Source: Calycina herbarum (lineage: Eukaryota > Ascomycota > Leotiomycetes > Helotiales > Pezizellaceae). From it: a DNA stretch of 64,000 nucleotides. A model generated the notes under the pieces. The model saw nothing but the letters and a program-made list of their open reading frames with translations. It was not told the DNA's origin and made no database searches. The position numbers were made by a program, and so were the translations under genes. The stretch is from the NCBI GenBank assembly GCA_001414485.1, contig LLEY01000138.1, positions 1-64,000 of the forward strand, given 5' to 3'. Each line of letters begins with the position of its first letter. Within the stretch, counting starts at the first letter, position 1. Below are positions 55,942 through 64,000 of the stretch, one piece after another.

Positions 55942-56806
55942 TTAGACAGCCAGATTCTTGAACTCGCCGTCAGGATTGCAGCTGGCGAATCGCCAACGAC
56001 GATGCTGCCACATAGGAGCGCCTTTCGTCATAACCCACTTAACCGGCTTGCTGACAGGTGGAAAAGAATTATGCCACAGACCATCCTCGAACTTAACGCT
56101 CTCCATGTTTAGGAAGAAAACGGGGAGAATATTGAACAAGAAGGACATATTGACCTGTTTCTTGCCTGCCTGAGCAGCTATCGCAATTATATCGATAGGC
56201 GTTTCGGAAGTATTGAAACGCGAAAGATCAGCAATAGTTTGTGGCTCTTCTTTCAGATGATTGTACAGGGGTTCCGAGAACGAGTCTATAATTGCAATGA
56301 GCTCCTGAGAGGAGAAGCTAGTCCCTTTTTCCGTGAGATATAATTTGAATTTCTCTAGGCCATCGTGAAAAGCAGCTACGGTGTATCAGCAATTGTTCTG
56401 GAGATTTTTTTCACGGGTTTTTAAGGTAACGTACCATGCTGATCTACAGCTCCATCCATCAAGCCATTCTTGCCCGCCGCCTTGTCTAGAGAAGGGAAAA
56501 ATTCTGTCTCTTCGTAGTGGTGATGCTGTGACACGCAATCGTGCCATGCAATGCAGTATCCAACAAAATCTTGCTTGTCTGCCGCCTGGATACGAGGCGC
56601 TTGCTGATAAATGCTGTTGAAGCCACGGATGAAAGCGTTGTGGCTTAAAGCCATATGAGACGCTTCTAGTGTGAAAGGATCTGTCTAGCCAACATCGTCA
56701 GGAAATCAAGCATCTATGAAAGTATGAGTAAAGTTACTTTGCCTGTTTTGAATTTTAGTGTGTTGATGGTGGCCAGTGGCGTATCGCTGTACATCGGAGT
56801 TGTCAT
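55942..56806 (-). CDS. Hemerythrin-like (HHE) domain protein, 3 exons
   Basis: Exons 56806-56738, 56684-56435 and 56375-55942 join in frame to 250 residues. The hemerythrin four-helix pattern is visible: SHNAFIRGFNSIY (first His), WHDCVSQHHHYEETEFFP (His...HxxxE), DQHGAAFHDGLEKF (His-x4-His region) and LYNHLKEEP (HxxxE) are the metal-binding helices. The last 100 residues lie outside the core. Hemerythrin-like proteins bind a diiron centre and oxygen, iron or nitric oxide; fungal members are mostly uncharacterised. It lies between the two cluster P450s and is convergent with the first by 174 bp. No role in terpene synthesis is established. Confidence 0.87.
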
Positions 56807-57283
56807 GTTGAGTTGCAAGTTATTGAAGGTAGTGATGGATAAAAAATGAGGAGATTGTGGAGGGTATGTTCTTAACTGAAGTGTTTAACGAACTGCTGTT
56901 GAGGATCTTCGGTAGGTAAGGTCTCTTTTTCAACCCCCTTGTTCGTTTGGTTGGTTTGTTGGTTCAATTTAGGCGAGAACCAATAAGAATGGAACGATAT
57001 TACCCCGACCGTCGAGTGTTTGTTGCAGATGTCGAAGACCTTACTTTCACTGCCTCATTTTACGGAGACCAACTTGGTGGCACACTAGCATATGTACCCT
57101 TGTTGAGGTCGAATGAAGGACTCTCTGCAACATTGTACTGGGAGTCTTGCAACCACCCTGCCGACAATGTCTTTGTAGGAGGTACACACTTTGGTTCGCG
57201 TTCTTATAAATCATACTGTCTGCGACTTGAAAAATCCTTTTTATTTCCTCACCTTTTTTTAAAGAAATTCTGGCATTGCTATT
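56807..57283. promoter_or_regulatory. Divergent promoter, hemerythrin-like / rhodopsin-type
   Basis: A 477-bp region between oppositely oriented cluster genes. A frame at 56947-57306 overlaps the downstream start and is not accepted. Confidence 0.45.
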
Positions 57284-58788
57284 ATGGAACACTCTTCTCT
57301 TGCTGAAACCCCGGCCGCCATGCCACCATCCAACCAACTTTCGAATTTCGTTGATCCGCCTTCCCAGCAAGGTGCAATGATTGGTGTGTGTACATTGATG
57401 ATGGTTTTAACACTATTTTTTGTTACTATCCGTATCTACTCAAGCTTTCATGTAACGCGAACACCTGGCATGGAAGATTGTAAGCAAACTTTCATCCCCT
57501 GTTAGGCATCATTGCTAATTGTGATGTAGACACCTGTTTACTCTCAATGGTGACAAAACTCAGTTACATCGCTTTCAATTTGGATTATACTGATGATCAT
57601 GCAATAGATATTTTCATTCGCCTACATTGGGTTTGTTTTGGACCGTAAGTGGCGAATATATCCCTTTACATCAAGTCTATAGGCTGACCGATCGTAAAGT
57701 CAGCTATGTCGCGCGACATATGTGGGATATTCCTCAAGCGTGGTTTACCGAGAACTACTGGAAGGTTAGTTATGTTACTATGTGTGCTAGATTTCGAGTA
57801 TTGTCTGACAAGTTTGATTTATTTAGGTTAGATTCGCTCAGAACACAATCCAGGCCTTTGCATTCTTTACCTCAAGGATGCCCATTTTCCTCCTCTACTT
57901 ACGCCTTTTTGGACGCAACCAAATTCTTCGTGTTACTGTATACTTTGGTATTGCTGCTGCTTTCGCCATATATATGTCGGAAATCCCTCTCATCACTTAT
58001 TTTTGCGCACCGCGAATTGGTGGGTCGTGGAGCTCAATGACAGTCTTCGCTAATTGCAAAAAATTGGGTTGGTACGCTGTTGCTCAGGGCAGCGGAAACA
58101 TAGCAATGGACTTGTATATTTTTGTACTGCCATTGTGGACAATCTTTGGTTTGCACCTCCCCTTGGAGAAGAGGCTTGGAGTTTTCGCAATTTTTGCGGT
58201 TGGGTTCTTGTAAGTTTGCTATTTAAAGAATGCAAGATATCAAAACTAACCTTAAATTTTGTTAAGGGCTGTGATAGCTAGCGCAATTAGTCTTTACTTT
58301 CGCTATCAACTATCATTTGGCCCCGATGTGAATTGGAATGAGGGTGCCTATATAATCACAGCGTATGACAAGATTCTTTCCAAAAGAAAAAAAGATTGAG
58401 ATGTATTGTTGACTCGATGAATAGGACGGTAGAAATCAACATTGCTATTATTTGCGGCTCCATCCCAGCGTGTTCATCTTTTGTTAAGCATGTGTTCAAG
58501 GACAAGAGCCTCTTCGATTCTGTTCGCTCACTTTTCTATCGCCAATCGCTCTTCTCCACCGCAAGATCCCAATCCAAAAAGCGAAATAGCTCTTACAATT
58601 CAACCTATGCTACAAGTGGAGAGCATAGTGGGCGATCGAGAACTCCGATTGCCCAAGACGAGAACAACTACGTGGAATTGCGGGAAAGCAGGGCAAAAAT
58701 AGAAAGCAACCATGGATTCAACTCAACTAGCGATACCAGAAATCAACAGGGAGGAATCAGAAAGACTGTGGAGGTGGAAATTGTGTGA
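57284..58788 (+). CDS. Rhodopsin/PTH11-type seven-helix membrane protein in the terpene cluster
   Basis: A gene of about seven exons starting at 57284 (exon ends near 57479, 57549, 57644 and so on, continuous in frame). Seven hydrophobic segments are visible, from AMIGVCTLMMVLTLFFVTIRIY through VAQGSGNIAMDLYIFVLPLW and EKRLGVFAIFAVGFL to INIAIICGSIPACSSFVKHV. The ARHMWDIP segment, the AFFTSRMPIFLLYLRLFGRNQ core and the serine-rich tail of about 80 residues are typical of the fungal rhodopsin-domain/PTH11-like family. A related gene stands at 11334. The ligand and role are unknown. Membership in the cluster rests on position between the hemerythrin-like and P450 B genes. Confidence 0.82.
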
Positions 58789-59553
58789 AATTCGAGTTAT
58801 TTTTCAGTGACAAATGTCAGAAACTCTCGCTTAGCATGGAATCGATTGGTGAATTTAAACAAGATGTCCCTTTAGCAAACCTTGACTCCAGGAAGACCTT
58901 CTTTCAACATAATGATCCGCTTAACTTCTCTTTAAGTGGGGGGCCGGGGAGGGGGACTTGAAAGATTTGCCATTCGATGCCCCCACTTGAGAGTGTTTGG
59001 ACCCTACTCATGCATGCTCTAGACACATACTGTCACATTTAGCAACAAAAATGGCCCAATGGTTGCTTGCTTCGCCACCCAACAATCCCAACAGAGGCAG
59101 GGTTCTTCTCAATATTAAAATAGGAACAGTGTGGCTCTGTTGGAATCGGTGTTCCCTCTTTCATGACGAGGTTCCATTTGCATATAGATCCTTGGAGAGC
59201 TGATAAAGAATTACCAACAAATGATCTGCAAGTGTGGTAGTATGCAGTAACCCACGCCTCTCCAGCACTTCATACAATATGCACTTGCCCACCAGAACAA
59301 GTTGGGGAAGATGTGGGTGTACAACGCAGACAAAATCCATCTTGCAACCTTGCAATCACGTATTGCTTCATAGATACACCGGTTAAAGTCAACGGAAACA
59401 ATATCTTGCCTTCCCCGAGTCTGCTGCTACATGCCTCTGAATTTTGTGAGAACTAAAGGAGTTCCGTTTTAAGTAGGGAACTTCGTCCCTTCAGTCGTCA
59501 TTTCCCTTTGAGTGCTACACACATTTATTTTTACCAAGTAAAGAGATTCAAAA
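58789..59553. promoter_or_regulatory. Upstream region of P450 B
   Basis: A 765-bp spacer between two plus-strand genes. No supported gene; a short G-rich run (about 58938-58958) is the only visible oddity. Confidence 0.4.
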
Positions 59554-61342
59554 ATGATTGACTCTTTGTTACACCAAGCAAAATCACTCGTGGCCCCAAA
59601 CGCAACCTTCGCCGCAGCAGTGGCGAGCCTATTATTAGTCTCATGGAGAATATGGAGGTTTACCATTGTCCCAGTATGGTGGCCAAATGAACCAAAGTTA
59701 TTGCCATACTGGATTCCAGTCATAGGTGAGATTATTTTGATAATTCGACAGGATAATGTTGCTGACATATCATTTCTTTTCATTTTAGGTCACTCATGGG
59801 CTTTTGCACGCAACCCTGAAAAGCTTATTGATCACGGATAGTAAGGAAACCCGATCAACCCCGTTTACTGCTACTTTCAGCTGATATTTGTGTAGCAAGT
59901 ACTTTGGGAACAGTCGACCTTTTGCCCTCACCGTTGCCGGTGGTAGGACTGTAATTATAAGGGATGTCCAAGATGTGGCTGCTCTATGGCGCAACACTAC
60001 GGATTTATCCTTCGATCCATTTGTAAAGTCTGTAATGAAGGCTTTTGGAATCGCACCTTCGTCTGTAGCAAAGGTGTTCACCGACCCACAGACTTTGGTT
60101 TCTGAAAATGCCATGTCCAAGTCGCTTTTGATTACCGACAACCCACACAACAAGTGTTACATGAATCTAGAGAGAGATTGGTTCAAGTTACAATTGCTGG
60201 CTCCCGAAAGATTGCAAGACATAATGGAAAAATATACAAAATTTCTCCGACATGCGTTGGCTTGGGAAGAAGTTTCGAACAACAAGGAATACGTTCATCG
60301 TTCGCCAGACTCAAACATCCAGAGTTCCTATAGGACGATATCCTTGAAGGGTTTCACGAAACATACAGTGTCACATTGTAGCACTGTAACCTTCTTCGGT
60401 AAGAGGCTTCTGGAAGTTGCACCTTCGTTTGGCGAAGATTATAGTCGTTTTGAGGAGGGGAGCTGGAAGATTTTCTATCGTCTTCCCTGGTTTCTCGCGC
60501 GGAAATCGCACGCAGCCAAATCAATGGCAATTGATGGGTTGCAAGAATACCTCTCTCTTCCAATGGATCCGGACACTGCATGGCTTTTCCAAACTATGAA
60601 CGCCGAGTTGCGATATATCTCGGTACCGCCTCGAGATGTCGCCGGCATCATTATGATCATTATTTGGGCGTAAGTCACTCACTCCTCTCCATTGCCTAAT
60701 AAGGAGGCCACTAAGAGATTTATCAGTATCAACAACAATGCTCACAAGATTTCTTTCTGGATTTTTGCACACTTGCTGCATGACACCCCTTTTCTGGCAG
60801 CACTCCGTGCGGAGACCGACGCAACGTTTGCCGATGATAAAGAAATAGATATGAACGTCCTCTTGACGGCATGTCCTCATCTAGATTCGATTTGGTACGA
60901 AAGCCTCCGCATGTATAATGCTGCATCTGCCGTACGTGAAGCACTTTCGCCTTGTGTCGTAGGGGGCAAAAATATCCTTAAAGGAGACATAATCCTTGGT
61001 CCCTTTCGCCAGTTCCATCTTCATGGTAACATTTTTGGCTTGGATGCTGGAACTTTCAACCCTCGACGTTTTTTGGAAAATAAGGCCCTACCGCGGACCA
61101 AAGGATACGCTCCTTTCGGAGGAGGCCATACATACTGCCCGGGGCGATTGTTCGCACAGAGGGAGATCTACCTGTTCGTCGCAATGACTTTACGGCAATT
61201 CGATATGGAGCTGGAGCCTCAGGATGTATCTCAAAGATTACCCAAGGTAGACGAGAATATCCCGTCTGCAGCTGCTATGGGACCTGCTGAGGACGTGCGG
61301 GTACGGATCAAACCCCGGGTACACAAGCACGGAAGGTATTGA
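59554..61342 (+). CDS. Cytochrome P450 monooxygenase B (CYP7/8-clan-like), 4 exons
   Basis: Exons 59554-59725, 59789-59840, 59896-60669 and 60727-61342 join in frame to 537 residues. The N-terminus has a membrane anchor (FAAAVASLLLVSW) and then KLLPYWIPVIGHSWAFARNP, a start shared with fungal P450s that resemble prostacyclin-synthase/CYP7-8 enzymes. The ExxR motif is ESLR; the heme loop is FGGGHTYCPGR, with His instead of the common Arg two residues before the axial-Cys turn, as seen in that group. The I-helix lacks the AGxDT signature, also typical there. It is different in type from P450 A, so the two probably catalyse different oxidations of the same skeleton. Cluster membership is inferred from position. 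Confidence 0.88.
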
Positions 61343-62445
61343 TATTCTTTTGCCAGCCACTTTTGAGTATATGTTGGAGTTTGCGCTATCAGAGATAGAT
61401 ATGATTGGGTTGCTGGACGGTGATTTCAAATGGAGAGCAAGTTTAGTTTGCAGCATGCATGCCAGAAGTGTTGTTCCATGATTGGTCAGTAATACGTGGT
61501 TGATATCTGCACCTAGTTTTTTCTGGGTTTTATTGAGTAAGCCACATCTTACTTGTTGGCTTACTCGCGATCTGTTATTCATTTGCATCTTTTTCAAATG
61601 AGAAACAGCTTTGGTTAACTTAAGTAATGCAAATCTCCCAGCCTTCTGGCGTATTACGACTCCGACTTAGTATCGAGCTGGGTCTGTTTCTCAAGTCACT
61701 AATAAGACTTGTTTAACGTACACAAGCTGAAAATAATTTGGGAAGTATCTGTTTCTTGGGATGCAAAGGCTCAGCTAGATTACACAAGGTTTTCGAATTA
61801 TTCTTCGCCCAAATCCACAACCGCTTGGGTGGTACCTAGCTGGCACTGCCGGGACGGAAACACGTCTGCATTCTAAAAGAATCATAGTATAACTAAAGAT
61901 TATCAGAATAATATCAAAAAAAGTCTAGAATGAGTCTCTAACTAAAGTCTAATTATCAGTGTAATAAAGTTGCATCTACCTTTATTGCTATGTTGTGGTT
62001 TTATTCAAATGTAAAACGATTGATCGAGGGAGATAATTCCGACTTTTTTTCCCGTCCCGGTAGAGCTTCGTCCCCTGGATATCACTAACTGAGGCTTCTG
62101 GGGTGGGTTTTAGAAAGTTATAACAGCGGTTATAACAACAAGATTCTAAAAATTGTGACATTTATAAGCATGCACAGGCTTTCGTTGAAGCTAGGAAAGT
62201 GAGTGGCGAGTGCCGGGTGGAGAATGATAAGACTTTGGAGAAAGGAAAAAGTTTAGATGGTAAGCGTCACCTGAGTAGTACCTACTAAAGAGGTGGAGAG
62301 GGGGGTTTAGCAGGGCACGAGGATATTTGCCTTTGATTGGAGGTTGAGATCTAGAAATCCGTAGCTCCTACAGTATTCATTGCCAGTGACTAATGTACAC
62401 TCACTTCTCATTTCCTCCCTTGCTTGATCTTGCCGCTTTCCTCGA
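61343..62445. other. Intergenic region at the cluster's right edge
   Basis: About 1.1 kb, AT-rich. I find no gene here; in particular no prenyltransferase, transporter or Zn2Cys6 regulator. Confidence 0.5.
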
Positions 62446-63009
62446 TCAGAAACTCGACTCGTCCCCCAATCCCAGACTGGCTAAAACGCCAGACCCCAAG
62501 ACAGGGTTTGGTTCTGGCCAATAAACCTCAACATCCAACACAAGAGTTCTGCCATAATAGGTACATGGACCTATAGTACAAGCACAGCATTGAACATTGT
62601 CACCAGCCTTGAATCCTTCTCTTTGCTCTCGCGCCTTCCAAGTCGATTTATCAATCTCGGCAAAATCTCCCTCATCATCACGACCAAAGTAACTCTTCAT
62701 TGTAGGCTCTGGCTTGAAACCCCTAGGACACTCAATCTCTCTGCAGGTGACTTGGACATATGTATCGTATGTTTGTTCTACCCAGTTCTCTGCATCACTG
62801 TCTGGCCTATCATCGAGTTCACTGCGTGGAGTCACTTGTCGTCTTTGGCTCTTGTTGAGAAACTCTTGGAGGTGTTTGCAAGTTGTCGCGTTGTTGGAAC
62901 TTTCGGGATCGTGATGGTTTTGGCAATGGCTGCTTTCGTGGTGTGTGATGATTTGTTGCAGATGGTTTGAACAGCACCACCAGTTGATATAGTGGTAATT
63001 TCCTAGCAT
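62446..63009 (-). CDS. Cys/His-rich protein of unknown function
   Basis: From the ATG at 63009 the frame gives 187 residues; the longer upstream frame has no ATG. The N-terminus YHYINWWCCSNHLQQIITHH and the following SHCQNHHDP and CKHLQEF are rich in Cys and His. The second half has paired cysteines (CREIECPRG, QCCACTIGPC) separated by an acidic segment and ends GVLASLGLGDESSF. The spacing suggests structural or metal-binding cysteines. Similar short Cys/His-rich frames occur in ascomycete genomes as hypothetical proteins. I recognise no named domain. Confidence 0.6.
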   Translation of the reverse strand: MLGNYHYINWWCCSNHLQQIITHHESSHCQNHHDPESSNNATTCKHLQEFLNKSQRRQVTPRSELDDRPDSDAENWVEQTYDTYVQVTCREIECPRGFKPEPTMKSYFGRDDEGDFAEIDKSTWKAREQREGFKAGDNVQCCACTIGPCTYYGRTLVLDVEVYWPEPNPVLGSGVLASLGLGDESSF

Positions 63010-64000
63010 TTTTCTGGTGTTGGGGACTTTTGACAAGACGCAATTGAGAAGATATGAATATTTTCGATTTTCAACTTCCGGCAAAGGTGCTTGGAGGTTG
63101 ACTCTGGTCAAGACTTGAGCATTGATGCCTAGGTCGAGGGAGGTTGAGAGCGTCAAGAGTCTGAGGTCGCGAGGTTGTCCTTCCTGCCTGACTGACCTGT
63201 TTGGTTGAAGTGGTTCCTTCCCTTACTTGACCTCAGCTTGACCCGACCTTAGCGCGACACCGCAAGACGAGGTTGCTCCTTCCTTCTCTCGCTTGGGAAG
63301 AGTGACTCGATAGGTAACGCCCCACCTGGAAGCACGGGCCCCGACCTCCAGAGTATAACCCCCCCCCAATGGATATATACGCTTTATCGTCTTCGAAATC
63401 TGATCACGGGGGGTGAGAGTCTTCCCTAGTTGTTTCCGCTCCCGTTCTTTGACATAGATAACACCTTTACGCACCAGTTTTGAATGGGAGTCTGTTTCTT
63501 CCTGACTCTCATTCCCAAATCCTTTCTAAGCCTCAAGCTCTTTGCATGGCTAACTTGCTGGCATCCAAGCTAAGTAGCCGTTATTCATTAGGCACGCCTT
63601 GCTCGTTGGAAGCTGCTCTTCGGGAATCTTGCCAAGATATAGCAATCATTTCACGAGCAACATGTCAACACCCTCCAGACAGGCTTGCAGCGTAGCCTTA
63701 CGTACATCGAGGTCACCCGCTCCTTGTATTTCCGTCTCAACTCGACTATTCGCAAGTCGAGACCAGATTGAGGCAAGAGACGAAGGCACACGGGGTCGCT
63801 GCATCCCTCTCCTCAAGACTGCGACGAGCGACAAAGGCACAACCCCGGTCCACACCTAGACCCACAATTCCCCCCACCAACCACCATACGTTCAAGTACA
63901 CAAATAACACTTATGGCTTCCATCAATTAACAGGTTTCTAGTCCGGCTGGCCCAAGGGTCAGAGGAGTCAACTCTAGGAGTGCGGAAACTTGGATCTAGG
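63010..64000. other. Right edge, no gene recognised
   Basis: Nearly 1 kb, more GC-rich than the preceding spacer, with a run of C at about 63361-63367. Short overlapping frames have no family resemblance. A gene cut by the window end cannot be excluded. Confidence 0.4.

Noticed and set aside
49917..61342. Calling the cluster a gibberellin cluster
   Set aside because: Only the cyclase resembles that pathway. The desaturase, GGPP synthase and CYP68/CYP69-type set are not visible, so the product is left open.
1..64000. CRISPR arrays, rRNA or tRNA genes, bacterial-type insertion sequences
   Set aside because: None seen by eye; the window is eukaryotic nuclear DNA. A tRNAscan run would be decisive for tRNAs.

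Overview
This 64 kb window is nuclear DNA of a filamentous ascomycete (Pezizomycotina). Nearly every gene is broken by short introns of about 45 to 150 bases with GT...AG ends and CTAAC/CTAAT-like branch sites. Genes are spaced by a few hundred bases to a few kilobases, and typical fungal families are present: a UstYa-like protein, rhodopsin/PTH11-type membrane proteins, a fungal bifunctional diterpene cyclase, Med1, Mtr2, Mim2 and Nce102. A leotiomycete such as a Helotiales member is my guess for the order, but nothing in the sequence proves it. Gene models below are spliced by eye and checked for reading-frame continuity.

Left part (1-13 kb): two tandem RING-finger paralogues, then a compact group that looks like a small peptide-derived natural-product locus. 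It holds a LaeA/UMTA-like methyltransferase, a DHA1-type MFS exporter, a UstYa-like (DUF3328) protein with both HxxHC motifs, and an easily missed two-exon gene for a 62-residue secreted peptide. A rhodopsin-type membrane protein follows. The MFS and UstYa-like genes share a divergent promoter with four GATA-type (HGATAR) sites.

Middle (14-49 kb): mostly housekeeping genes. These are Nce102-like MARVEL protein, Mediator subunit 1, a disordered protein, an AIM24-family protein, eIF2 beta, Mim2, ribosomal protein eL38, a small SAP-like membrane protein, a large lysine-rich protein, mitochondrial methionyl-tRNA synthetase, Mtr2, a Q/P-rich coiled-coil protein, the CAAX protease Ste24, a possible RNA polymerase I A14 subunit, mitochondrial bL34 and a small secreted protein. 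A gene-poor stretch at about 25.8-29.7 kb carries a diverged repeat pair and a TA microsatellite.

Right part (49.9-61.3 kb): a terpenoid gene cluster. A 1000-residue bifunctional diterpene cyclase keeps both a class II DxDD motif and the fungal class I DEFME motif. It is divergent from a cytochrome P450, and the cluster continues with a hemerythrin-like protein, a second rhodopsin-type membrane protein and a second, different P450. The shared cyclase/P450 promoter contains a nearly perfect 65-bp direct repeat and 13-bp tandem units. No GGPP synthase, transcription factor or transporter was found in the window for this cluster. The last 2.6 kb holds one Cys-rich protein of unknown function.
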